DNA from: JAUVXY01 sp964392345
GTDB taxonomy: Bacteria > Actinomycetota > Humimicrobiia > Humimicrobiales > Humimicrobiaceae
Reading direction: 5' to 3'
Assembly (NCBI GenBank): GCA_964392345.1
Contig: CAYMPQ010000049.1
Location: forward strand, 1 to 13,052
Length of the DNA: 13,052 nt
Shown here: positions 1 through 7,488 of the stretch, piece by piece
Numbering within the stretch: the stretch's first letter is position 1
Layout of the letters: each line of letters opens with the position of its first letter
The notes under the pieces: model-generated
Databases searched by the model: none
What the model was told of the DNA's origin: nothing
What the model saw: only the letters and a program-made list of their open reading frames with translations
Program-made: the position numbers and the translations under genes

Positions 1-388
1 CCACTATGCAATCAGGTTTAAACTCTAAAAGAATTTTTGAAAGAAGCTCAGCATTCTCAAAGTCATCTTTTACCAGCACATTATATTCAAAGCTGTACCT
101 GCAGACTTTACTGTCACCCTCTATTATACTACTTGAGCCTTTACTGGCTGAATATACACTTAGGCTGTCTCTGGCTTTAGAATTTTCAGCATAAACAAAA
201 TTTTTTCTAAAGCTTGATTTAGTATCCTCTGGATATGCAGAAGGAATGCCGTAATTGCAAACACATAATTTGTGGCCTTTTTTTAAAAGCGGGAGCATAA
301 ACTGCCATGTCCTGATGCCAGTACCATAAACCTTTTTATCGTTCTCAAACGGAAGCGGGCTCATGCCCAGAATAAAAATTTTACTCAT
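1..388 (-). CDS. Glycosyltransferase, GT4-like, N-terminal part (runs off left edge)
   Basis: Reading leftward from ATG 388 (complement) the frame is open for 129 codons to the window edge. The protein begins MSKIFILGMSPLPFENDKKV and continues with Y-G-T-G-I-R-T-W-Q-F, then L-P-L-L-K-K-G-H-K. A short beta strand, a small-residue loop and a helix followed by 'L..GH.' is the usual start of the acceptor-binding Rossmann domain of GT-B (GT4-type) glycosyltransferases. The 'PLPFEN...GIRTWQF' block is a pattern I associate with such enzymes. The donor-binding C-terminal half, with its E-x7-E signature, is outside the window, so the family call is provisional. The upstream sequence reads TCAGGAT directly before ATG, an SD-like match with very short spacing. 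The gene diverges from 587-2365, with 198 bp between them that must hold promoters for both. The glycan genes elsewhere in the window fit this call. Confidence 0.72.
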   Translation of the reverse strand, partial: MSKIFILGMSPLPFENDKKVYGTGIRTWQFMLPLLKKGHKLCVCNYGIPSAYPEDTKSSFRKNFVYAENSKARDSLSVYSASKGSSSIIEGDSKVCRYSFEYNVLVKDDFENAELLSKILLEFKPDCIV

Positions 389-586
389 ATCCTGAAAATT
401 AAATTAAACAAAAAGCTTATTTCTTTTTATATTTTATCAAAAATATCTAATATGAACAGCCAATACAACTTTAAATAATTATTTTAGCTATAATTTATAC
501 AAAATTGCCGATCCGGCCTGTTTGCCTAAAATTTATTTTTATTATATATTTACCTAACTAAAAACCCAATAAGTACCAAATAAAAA
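389..586. promoter_or_regulatory. Divergent intergenic region, probable promoters
   Basis: This A+T-rich spacer lies between a minus-strand gene starting at 388 and a plus-strand gene starting at 587, so it should carry promoters for both. A perfect TATAAT is seen at 489-494 on the plus strand, but no good TTGACA-like box lies 16-18 bp before it. On the minus strand a TTGTAT (463-468, complement) is followed 17 bp later by TATTTT, a weak sigma-70-like pair. I see no operator-like palindrome, tRNA or small gene. These calls rest only on matches to consensus in A+T-rich DNA, where chance matches are common. Confidence 0.3.
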
Positions 587-2365
587 ATGAAAGCCATAAC
601 AATAATTCTTGTTACATTATTTTTAATTGTCAGCTGTTTTTTTGGATTCCTGCTCATAAAAAAAGTATTAAATGAAGCACAAACAGCGTCGGAACCAGAA
701 ACACAGCAGGACATAGCTGTAATTGAAGATAAAGCTTCGCCTGAGGAGCAACCCGCGCCAGATAAAGAAGAACAGGAAGAAACTGAAGATTTTGAAAATA
801 TATCTAAAATTGAAATATACCTGGATGGAGACAGAGAAAATGGGATATTTTTAGGGGAAGCAGAGTACGGGCTGCCATCTGAAGAATTATCTTTAATGTA
901 TGGCAAAAACTTCTTATATTCAGGGTTCAGCCTCCTGTCAGAAAGCACAGACTACACATTTGAGCCGGGCTCAATCCATTGCCTTTATATATACACTTTA
1001 ATCCCGGAATATGGATGGGATTGTGACAGAAAAGAAATACAAATAGCCGGTGAATTAGAAACAGCAGAAAACATAAGACTATATGTGGATAACCCGAAAC
1101 ACAATGTCGCAGTAACCGGGGAGATAAGAATTTCAGGGTGGGCCGCAGATCTTAATCCGCCTGACAACCCTAATATCAGTAAAATAGAAATATATTTAGA
1201 TGGGCCAAAAGGCTTTGGCAAAGCCATTGGAGAAGCAAAGTATGGGTTAGAAAGACCGGATGTAGCTAAAGCTTTGAACAATGAAAATTATACTAAGAGC
1301 GGATATTCACTTACATATGATACAAGCAGCCTTGAGCCGGGTTTCATGCATTCATTCTATGTTTATGCGCATTCACCAGCCGGGCAATACCAATTAGTAA
1401 AAAGAGACATAACAGTAGAAGGAGAGAGAAAAGAATCAAACACTATAGCTTCCATGGAAGCAAATTTTGGCAGCGGACAAATTGAAATAAAAGGATGGGC
1501 CGTGAGCAGAAGTAAATTAAAAAGCGGCATTTCCATTCCCTTAGATACAGAATATGCGGTAAAAAAAATAGTATTTGTCTCAAACAAAAATGGGAACGAA
1601 GATATATTCAGCATGAATCTTGACGGCTCGGAACTTACCCAGCTGACAGATTATCCTGGCAATGATATGTACCCATCGGTTTCGCCAGATGGTAAAAAAA
1701 TAGCTTATACATCAGATATAGGAGGAAGCTGGCAAATATTAATAATGAACTGGGATGGAACTGGAAAAACTCAGATAACTGCAAATCCTGAAAGAAATGG
1801 TTATCCTGCATGGTCCTTTGACAGCAACTATATATTCTTTGAAATGTACATTGATGGAGACTGGGAATTATACAGAGTAAACAGTGACGGCAGCAGTATG
1901 AAAAGACTGACTTTTAACCCGGGAGCAGACGATTGGCACCCGAGGGGCCACCCATTTGAGTATAAAGTTTTGTACGAATCAGGAACTGTGGGTCACGAAG
2001 ATATATACATTATGGATTACAATGGAGAAAATATTAAGAAAATATCAGATTTTAATTTGAGAAAAAGAGTTCCTTCAATGTCAAGAGATACTAAATTAAT
2101 AGCATTTATGGGCTATGAGGGAAATAATCATAATATATTCACTATGGATGATAATGGTGAGAATATACAAAAACTTACCGATAATCCTGAAAATTGTGGT
2201 CATCCTGATATCTCACCCGATAATGTTTTTATAACATATGAAGGTAAAGTTAATGGACAGAATGAAATTTTTATTATGAATATTGACGGCTCAGACCAAA
2301 AACAGCTAACCAATATACCTGGACATGATTGGGATCCTGTATTTATATATCAAATATCGCCATGA
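587..2365 (+). CDS. Membrane-anchored protein: two beta-sandwich 'GWA' modules plus TolB/PD40-type six-bladed propeller
   Basis: The 592-aa protein has a hydrophobic N-terminal segment (residues 4-24, followed by KK), probably an uncleaved anchor placing the rest outside the cytoplasm. Next is an acidic, Pro/Glu-rich linker (about 36-70). Residues 71-155 and 162-279 are two copies of one module. Both carry 'NISKIEIYLDG', 'GEA.YGL', 'SG[FY]SL', 'LEPG/FEPG' and a '[YF].Y' strand, and the second copy also has 'ISGWA' (183-186). A further 'IEIKGWA' at 299-305 looks like the start of a third module that stops where the propeller begins. Residues 326-586 hold six repeats of the PD40 type ('..I.[FY]....G...I[FY].M..DG....QLT....')  with 'P..SPDG' turns, matching TolB's six blades. 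The family role is usually protein or glycan binding at the surface, and no enzyme motif is visible. The ATG lacks a strong SD. The last 16 nt overlap the convergent membrane-protein gene. Confidence 0.85.
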   Translation: MKAITIILVTLFLIVSCFFGFLLIKKVLNEAQTASEPETQQDIAVIEDKASPEEQPAPDKEEQEETEDFENISKIEIYLDGDRENGIFLGEAEYGLPSEELSLMYGKNFLYSGFSLLSESTDYTFEPGSIHCLYIYTLIPEYGWDCDRKEIQIAGELETAENIRLYVDNPKHNVAVTGEIRISGWAADLNPPDNPNISKIEIYLDGPKGFGKAIGEAKYGLERPDVAKALNNENYTKSGYSLTYDTSSLEPGFMHSFYVYAHSPAGQYQLVKRDITVEGERKESNTIASMEANFGSGQIEIKGWAVSRSKLKSGISIPLDTEYAVKKIVFVSNKNGNEDIFSMNLDGSELTQLTDYPGNDMYPSVSPDGKKIAYTSDIGGSWQILIMNWDGTGKTQITANPERNGYPAWSFDSNYIFFEMYIDGDWELYRVNSDGSSMKRLTFNPGADDWHPRGHPFEYKVLYESGTVGHEDIYIMDYNGENIKKISDFNLRKRVPSMSRDTKLIAFMGYEGNNHNIFTMDDNGENIQKLTDNPENCGHPDISPDNVFITYEGKVNGQNEIFIMNIDGSDQKQLTNIPGHDWDPVFIYQISP

Positions 2366-2835
2366 ACATCAGTTCGGCCTGCCCTATAAGTAATTTTATG
2401 TTTGAGTCTTTTCTTAAAATTAATCCTGACAGATGACCCAATAGAAAACCCAAACCAGAGAGTCCAGATAATTTGCCTTGAAAAAAGGTAAAAAACAAGT
2501 TCGGTTAATTTTTTATCCGACCCGAAAAACTTTGCTATAACAAAGTTGGTAATTGTTCCTTCAGAAAGCAGCAGGCATATTGCCGGTATAAACCCGATGA
2601 TTACAAAATTTCTGATATCAAAGAAGCTTTTATCAATATTTAGCTTGAGCAGTAAAGATACATTAAGACCGATACAAAATCCAATTATTATCAACACTGC
2701 CAGCTTGATAAAACTTAAAAACCCTGCCGACAGTGGCATTGTACCAAAAAGGTTTAAAATATAATCGTAAAATGCATATACTAAAATATACAATATTGTA
2801 TTTATAAAAGAAATTATAAGCAAAAAAATTCTCAG
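2350..2835 (-). CDS. Small four-helix membrane protein of unknown function
   Basis: I do not recognise a family. The product is about 161 aa and mostly hydrophobic, with four likely membrane helices: the N-terminal 'FLLIISFINTILYILVYAF', then 'FIKLAVLIIIGFCIGLNVSL', then 'FVIIGFIPAICLLL', and last 'IIWTLWFGFSIGSSV'. A basic tail follows (INFKKRLKHK), suggesting a cytoplasmic C-terminus. The start is unusual. There is no ATG or GTG in the right place. A strong SD (GGAGGAG, complement of 2839-2845) lies 5 nt (counted from its GGAGG core) before an in-frame CTG at 2835, which would give MRIFLLIISF. The next option, TTG at 2823, is 15 nt from that SD, which is too far. I chose CTG because of the SD. 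The frame is closed upstream by TAA at 2863-2865 (complement). The gene is convergent with 587-2365 and overlaps it by 16 nt, and it contributes the basic C-terminal tail there. Confidence 0.68.
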   Translation of the reverse strand: MRIFLLIISFINTILYILVYAFYDYILNLFGTMPLSAGFLSFIKLAVLIIIGFCIGLNVSLLLKLNIDKSFFDIRNFVIIGFIPAICLLLSEGTITNFVIAKFFGSDKKLTELVFYLFSRQIIWTLWFGFSIGSSVRINFKKRLKHKITYRAGRTDVHGDI

Positions 2836-2838
2836 ATT

Positions 2839-2845
2839 CTCCTCC
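2839..2845 (-). promoter_or_regulatory. Strong Shine-Dalgarno that argues for a CTG start
   Basis: The complement reads GGAGGAG, an almost full anti-16S match and one of the best ribosome-binding sites in this window. It sits 3 nt (or 5 nt counted from GGAGG) before in-frame CTG 2835, 9 nt before ATT 2829 and 15 nt before TTG 2823. Spacing favours CTG, with ATT as the second choice. Confidence 0.6.
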
Positions 2846-2986
2846 GTAAAAATACTTCTATTTTATTATTAATATAAAACTCCTTAGAATATAGACAACC
2901 ATCCATTGCCCGATAAAAAGCTACGAGCAACTTTAAAATAAGCTATATTGTATTATTGCATAACTGCTGCTAAATACCTATAAAAA

Positions 2987-3014
2987 ACCATGAAAAAAAC
3001 ACCATGAAAAAAAC
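2987..3014. repeat. Perfect 14-bp tandem direct repeat
   Basis: The unit ACCATGAAAAAAAC occurs twice back to back (2987-3000 and 3001-3014), followed by a further AC. Each copy contains an ATG. The readings from these are MKKTP-stop and MKKTLFKKSKIIL-stop, without an SD, so I do not treat them as genes. Replication slippage is the simplest origin. Confidence 0.85.
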
Positions 3015-3040
3015 ACTTTTTAAAAAAAGTAAAATTATTT

Positions 3041-3064
3041 TATAATATATTCTATAATATATTC
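3041..3064. repeat. Perfect 12-bp tandem repeat carrying two TATAAT boxes
   Basis: TATAATATATTC is duplicated exactly (3041-3052 and 3053-3064). Each copy starts with a consensus -10 hexamer, 91-115 bp upstream of the ATG at 3156. It may be a duplicated promoter core for the downstream glycosyltransferase or only an A+T-rich slippage repeat. No good -35 is visible for either copy. Confidence 0.7.
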
Positions 3065-3155
3065 AACTAAAAGTCAGAGTAATTTAGACTTATTAGAAAT
3101 TAATATAAATGATTTAAATTTCTATAACAGTATTGAAAAAACCATTATCTTAAAA

Positions 3156-5298
3156 ATGAACGAAGATACCAAAAATTATAAATCTTCAGATAAAGAAAGT
3201 CTGCTAAGAAAGATAAAAAAAATACTTCAAGAAAAATCAAATCTTACAGTCCTTATCATCCTTTCCATAGCTGTTTTATACGCTATCATGGTCAGGTTCA
3301 TAAATCTGGGCGAGCTCTCATTCTGGGGAGATGATGGAATGACCTATTTAAGCTCAATATCAATTTTAAAATATGGATATCCTCTTCTTCCCTCAGGAAA
3401 TATAATGTTTCATAATATAGCTTCTGCCTATTTTAATATTATACCAGTACTATTATTTGGGGATAATGAATTTGCATATAGGTTTTTAAATGCATTACTT
3501 GGAGTATTGCTCATACCGCTAGTATTTCTATTTATAAGAGAATTAACAAATAAGTATATTGCACTGATTGCTTCAATAGTTATTGCTGTAAATGCATGGC
3601 AAATCGAGTTTTCAAGAGAAGCCAGATATTACTCAGAGTTCCAATTTTTCTATATACTTACTATCTATTTTTTCTACCTGGGATTTTTTAAAGATAAGAA
3701 AGTTTACAAGGTCCTGGCAATAATATCTATGCTTATTACAACTCAGATTGTAACATTGGGAATAACTCTTATCTTTCTATTTATCCCTCTTCTTGTTTAC
3801 AAAGGATTCAAGAAATTTTTCAAAAGAGATATTATCGTCTCCTTTTTAATCTCAAGCGCAATAATTGTAGGAGAAATAATTCATAGAGATCTTTTCTGGA
3901 AAGTAGGTTTAAGTTTTTATTCACCAACTATTAGAACAGATATCGCTAACCCGATACTTAGAACTCTTTCAAAATATTTTTCTAATTACACACCTTTTTT
4001 CCTCAAAATTTTTAACATAATATATCCAGAAGTATACCGTATCTTTATATATGGTGGTATCTTAATACTAATATATATATTTTTTAAACCTCTTAGAAAT
4101 CCTGATGAATATTACCTAAATATTTATAAAAACAAGAAGGTAGATTTTAAATTTCCTTTCAATCTATTTTTTCTTTATTTCATTTTCTTTTCCAATGCTG
4201 TTTTTTATGGTTTTGGAAATATGTACAATCAGCAGAGATATATTTATCACATAAACCCGATATTCATTGCTGTATTCATTTATATAATATTTGAGATATC
4301 AAGAATATTTACTCATTATATTCAAAAGATATTTTCAAAAATCAAAAAAACAAAATTTCAAAAATCAAAAATTAACAACAAATATTATATATTTGTTGTT
4401 TTATCAATTTTTATAATGCTGACAGTCTTGCTTTTAAATTACATAAATCCAGTTCAGAACTTTAAAATTACTCAAAGAAAAAACGGTGATTCTGTAAATA
4501 GTCTCTTTTCACCAAGCAACACCTATAATTTACATTATGATAATAAGACCCCGGGTAAATATGTTAGTTTCAGGCTAAAAGAAGATGATATTGTAATAAC
4601 TACAAATATTTTAAACTCTTTTCCCTATACAAAACAAATTGATTACTGGATGTGGAGCAGTAATCAAGTCTCATGGCAGCCATACAAGTTTAAAGATGGC
4701 ATCTACTATGATAATTTTTTTGGTGTACCATTGCTTAGAGATTTATTTGATTTTTTAAAGGTGTTAAATGAAAACCCTGATAAAAATATATGGGTCATAA
4801 CCTCTTATTCTATAAAAAAACCCGAACATATTGATCCATTAATTTCTAATTTCCTGGAAGAAAACAACGAGTATAAAATAATAACAGGTAAAGATAATCT
4901 CAGCTCAGTATATCTTTTCCCTGCATTAGAGGGTGGGAACAGAAATTATTTAATGTATCCCAATATAGTGCCAGAATCAAATGAGATAATAAGAGTTGAA
5001 GCTAGCGATGATAAATATACTTTTTTATTTAATAAACCGGACAATTATGATTATTTAAAATATGGTTGGTCTGGCATGGATGAATTTGGAACGTGGGCCA
5101 ATCAAAAGTTATCAGTGCTATTTTTAGATTTTGAAGAGCAAGCAGATTATAATCTTAATATAACCATGATGCCGCTGGCTAACCCTGATGTTGACCAGGA
5201 AGTTGAGATTCTTATAAATAGCAACAGTATTGGGGAGTTCGTATTAGAAAATATGGAATTAACAGAGCATACTGTTACTATACCAGAGGAATTAATCA
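3156..5298 (+). CDS. GT-C membrane glycosyltransferase, GT39/ArnT-like, with extra extracytoplasmic domains (3' end lost in gap)
   Basis: The visible 714 residues begin with a short basic cytoplasmic head, then a first membrane helix (about 30-47). The first outer loop holds W57-G58-D59-D60, matching the catalytic acidic pair of PMT/ArnT-type (GT39/GT83) enzymes. A second family hallmark, F-S-R-E-A-R-Y-Y (152-159), follows helix 3-4. About ten further hydrophobic segments run to residue 430, with QQRY at 359-362. These enzymes use a polyprenyl-phosphate-linked sugar and glycosylate a lipid or protein outside the membrane. Residues 431-600 form a soluble extracytoplasmic domain. Residues 611-714 form a beta-rich module with 'YGWSG...FGTW' (636-647) and 'VEILINSNSIGEFVL', resembling ligand-binding beta-sandwiches attached to some envelope enzymes. 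The true C-terminus lies in the N run from 5299, and the few codons after the gap cannot be assigned to it. The start at 3156 has no strong SD. Confidence 0.82.
4333..4371. repeat. 16-bp direct repeat inside the GT-C gene
   Basis: TTTCAAAAATCAAAAA occurs at 4333-4348 and 4356-4371, 23 bp apart, so the two copies fall in different reading frames. The stretch encodes a lysine-rich cytoplasmic loop (KIFSKIKKTKFQKSKINNK) between membrane helices. The repeat probably arose by slippage in A-rich DNA. Confidence 0.6.
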
Positions 5299-5398
5299 NN
5301 NNNNNNNNNNNNNNNNNNNNNNNNNNNNNNNNNNNNNNNNNNNNNNNNNNNNNNNNNNNNNNNNNNNNNNNNNNNNNNNNNNNNNNNNNNNNNNNNNN
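5299..5398. other. Assembly gap (100 N)
   Basis: A run of exactly 100 N is the conventional scaffold placeholder, so the real distance is unknown. It removes the 3' end of the GT-C glycosyltransferase, and any further gene or terminator in the missing part cannot be seen. Confidence 0.97.
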
Positions 5399-5472
5399 TT
5401 TTTTGTTAACCTAATATCGTTTTAATAATATATTTACTGCAGTTTTAAAGGTTGTAGTTACCTAAAAAAGGG

Positions 5473-5503
5473 CCTTAAAACTCCATACAATTGGGTTTTA
5501 TGG
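5473..5503 (+). promoter_or_regulatory. Imperfect hairpin in the leader of the epimerase operon
   Basis: Arms 5473-5483 and 5493-5503 can pair (CC, one T-T mismatch, TAAAAC with GTTTTA, one G-U pair, then C-G) around a 9-nt loop. The hairpin ends 24 nt before the ATG at 5528. No U-run follows directly, so it is a poor intrinsic terminator. It could be a leader structure or the remains of the terminator of the gene lost in the gap. Confidence 0.25.
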
Positions 5504-5527
5504 TTATAAATCGAAAGTTGGGTTAAT

Positions 5528-6499
5528 ATGAACATATTGGTAACTGGTGGAGCAGGATTTATAGGCTCTCACTTATGTGAAAAACTTATTGATTTGGACC
5601 AAAAAGTAATCTGCATTGATAACTTTAACGATTTCTACAATCCTGAGATAAAAGAAAACAATATTATAAATATAGCAAATAACAGCAGCTTTAAACTTTA
5701 CAGAGAAGACATCTGCAACTTTTCAAAAATAGATAAAATATTTTCATGCAGTAAAATAGATATTGCCATCCATCTCGCTGCAAGAGCCGGGGTAAGGCCG
5801 TCAATCAGCATGCCGCACCTATATGAAAAGACAAATATCTTGGGAACTTTAAACATCCTTGAGTGCTGCAAAAAATATGGGGTAAAAAAACTAATTTTTG
5901 CATCTTCGTCTTCAGTATATGGCGGAAATGAAAAAATACCTTTTTCAGAAAATGACAGAGTGAACTGCCCTGTTTCCCCGTATGCTGCCACCAAAAAAGC
6001 AGGGGAGCTTCTTTGCTATACTTATCATCATCTTTACAGGCTCTCTGTTTTTTGTTTTAGATTTTTTACAGTTTACGGGCCGCGCCAAAGGCCGGAGATG
6101 GCAATTCATAAATTTACAAGGCACATATTTAAAAATAAACCCATAGAAATATTTGGCGATGGGACCTCTTCAAGGGACTATACCTACATAGAAGACATAA
6201 TAGCTGCTCTTACTGATAGTCTTGATAAAATAAGCGGCTATGAAATTATAAATCTTGGCAACTCAAAACCAATTAAACTATCGGACCTTGTAAATTTAAT
6301 AGGGAAAACAATAGGTAAAGAGCCTCTCACCCGTTATGCAGATTTTCAGCCGGGGGACGTATTTACGACTTGCGCTGATATCAGAAAAGCTAAAAAGATG
6401 ATAAAATATCAACCTAAAACGTCTATAGAAAAAGGACTGGAAAAATTTATCACCTGGTACGGCAAGGCAAGAAAAGAGGATAACCTTTATGAGCAGTAA
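5528..6499 (+). CDS. UDP-glucuronate 4-epimerase-like nucleotide-sugar epimerase (extended SDR)
   Basis: This 323-aa cytoplasmic enzyme has the length usual for the family. The NAD-binding G-x-x-G-x-x-G is at residues 7-13 (TGGAGFIGSH). The acidic residue after strand 2 is D31 in 'IDNFNDFYNP'. The catalytic set is the Ser cluster 126-129 ('ASSSSVYGG') with Y152-x3-K156 ('SPYAATKKAGE'). 'HLAARAGVRPSI' (82-92) and 'RFFTVYGPRQRPEMAI' (178-193) are typical of UDP-glucuronate 4-epimerases, which make UDP-galacturonate, and of close relatives acting on other UDP-sugars. The family usually has RPDM where this protein has RPEM (E190). It is the first visible gene of the plus-strand operon and overlaps the next gene by 11 nt, which implies translational coupling. 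The SD before the ATG is weak. UDP-glucuronate as the substrate is the best guess, but UDP-glucose or UDP-GlcNAc cannot be excluded. Confidence 0.86.
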   Translation: MNILVTGGAGFIGSHLCEKLIDLDQKVICIDNFNDFYNPEIKENNIINIANNSSFKLYREDICNFSKIDKIFSCSKIDIAIHLAARAGVRPSISMPHLYEKTNILGTLNILECCKKYGVKKLIFASSSSVYGGNEKIPFSENDRVNCPVSPYAATKKAGELLCYTYHHLYRLSVFCFRFFTVYGPRQRPEMAIHKFTRHIFKNKPIEIFGDGTSSRDYTYIEDIIAALTDSLDKISGYEIINLGNSKPIKLSDLVNLIGKTIGKEPLTRYADFQPGDVFTTCADIRKAKKMIKYQPKTSIEKGLEKFITWYGKARKEDNLYEQ

Positions 6500-7457
6500 C
6501 AAGAGCAAAGAAAACAAAATTGATTTATCCATAGTGATTCCGATCTATAATGAAAAACAAAGCATCGATTCACTGTATAAAAACCTGGAATCAGTTCTGC
6601 CAAAGCTTGGCAAAAGCTATGAGGTAGTTCTTATTGATGATGGAAGCATTGATGGGACATATGAGGAATTATTAAGAATCCATCAGAAAAACAATGCATA
6701 TAAAATAATAAAATTTAGAAGAAATTTTGGTCAGACAGCTGCAATGAAGGCCGGGTTTGATTACTCACATGGTGATATAATAATAACCCTTGATGCTGAC
6801 CTTCAAAACAATCCAAAAGATATTCCAAAAATACTAAAGAAAATGGATAAGGGATACGACATAGTAAGCGGATGGAGAAAAAATAGAAAAGATAAAATGA
6901 TATCCCGAAAAATCCCTTCAATAGCAGCAAACAAAATAATTTCAATTCTTTTTGGGGTACATCTCCATGACTACGGATGCACACTTAAAGCATATAGGAA
7001 AGAGGTAATAAAAAACATTGAACTTTATGGAGAGATGCACAGGTATATCCCAGCAATAGCAAGCGGAATTGGAGCAAAAGTAACAGAAACCCCTGTTAGC
7101 CACCATAACCGAAAGTTCGGTAAGACTAAATATGGCATTTCAAGAACCATGAGAGTTATACTAGACATAATAACCATTAAATTTTTACTGACTTACTCAA
7201 AAAAGCCAATGCAAATATTTGGATTGCTGGGAGTTTTTACTGGTACCGTAGGATCCATATTAACTACATATTTAGTTATAGGCCGATTATTTTTTAATCA
7301 GGGTTTGGCCGACAGGCCGTTATTTATACTGGCAATATTTATGATACTTGCCGGGATACAGCTCATTACCATGGGACTTTTAGGAGAGCTTATGATGAGA
7401 ACTTACCACGAAAGTTCAAATAAAGACATATACGTCATAAAAGAAATAATAGATTAA
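6489..7457 (+). CDS. Polyprenyl-phosphate glycosyltransferase, GT2 family (ArnC/GtrB/DPM1-like)
   Basis: The 322-aa protein has an N-terminal GT-A domain followed by two membrane helices. It shows 'SIVIPIYNE' (14-22), the nucleotide-binding D50-D51-G-S ('LIDDGSIDGT'), 'FGQTAAMKAGF', the metal-binding D102-A-D104-L-Q ('TLDADLQNNP'), 'DYGCTLKAYR' (161-170), 'HRYIPA' (184-189) and 'GKTKYG' (211-216). These are diagnostic of enzymes that transfer a sugar from a nucleotide donor to undecaprenyl or dolichyl phosphate at the inner face of the membrane. The two C-terminal helices (about 240-265 and 275-303) match GtrB and ArnC. The start overlaps the epimerase by 11 nt, and a radical SAM gene follows after 31 nt. 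The lipid-linked sugar it makes is a natural donor for a GT-C enzyme such as the one at 3156. The sugar itself cannot be read from the sequence. Confidence 0.9.
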   Translation: MSSNKSKENKIDLSIVIPIYNEKQSIDSLYKNLESVLPKLGKSYEVVLIDDGSIDGTYEELLRIHQKNNAYKIIKFRRNFGQTAAMKAGFDYSHGDIIITLDADLQNNPKDIPKILKKMDKGYDIVSGWRKNRKDKMISRKIPSIAANKIISILFGVHLHDYGCTLKAYRKEVIKNIELYGEMHRYIPAIASGIGAKVTETPVSHHNRKFGKTKYGISRTMRVILDIITIKFLLTYSKKPMQIFGLLGVFTGTVGSILTTYLVIGRLFFNQGLADRPLFILAIFMILAGIQLITMGLLGELMMRTYHESSNKDIYVIKEIID

Positions 7458-7488
7458 GAACTTCAAGAAGACACACTTCAATTAAAAA

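Larger units (their letters stand above)
2846..3155. other. A+T-rich intergenic region with two short tandem repeats
   Basis: About 310 bp separate two divergently transcribed genes, so promoters for both are expected here. No credible coding sequence is present, only ORFs of a few codons. The two perfect tandem duplications listed separately (2987-3014 and 3041-3064) are the only clear structure. The second contains two TATAAT hexamers, at 3041-3046 and 3053-3058, which could be alternative -10 elements for the glycosyltransferase gene at 3156. No convincing -35 boxes accompany them. The start at 3156 lacks a strong SD. I see no RNA gene or riboswitch-like fold. Confidence 0.5.

Noticed and set aside
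6..194. 62-aa plus-strand frame at the left edge
   Set aside because: It is antisense to the GT4-like gene, whose translation carries recognisable glycosyltransferase N-terminal motifs.
628..640. Lipobox (I-V-S-C, Cys17) in the propeller protein
   Set aside because: The hydrophobic stretch continues well past the Cys to residue 24, unlike a lipoprotein signal, so a membrane anchor is more likely.
550..948. Open frames antisense to the large genes (for example 550-948, 985-1281, 5698-5994, 8912-9226 minus, 12091-12438 plus)
   Set aside because: Low-complexity Ser/Phe/Ile-rich translations lying fully within well-supported genes on the other strand, with no SD or family motif.
2546..2764. 72-aa plus-strand frame inside the small membrane-protein gene
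   Set aside because: The minus-strand frame has four clean membrane helices and a strong SD, so this is its shadow.
2990..3045. Leader peptides MKKTP and MKKTLFKKSKIIL in the tandem repeat
   Set aside because: No SD, no regulatory codon run or attenuator structure, and they arise from the A-rich repeat.
5399..5414. F-L-L-T-stop as C-terminus of the GT-C enzyme
   Set aside because: It follows only from reading through a 100-N placeholder of unknown true length.
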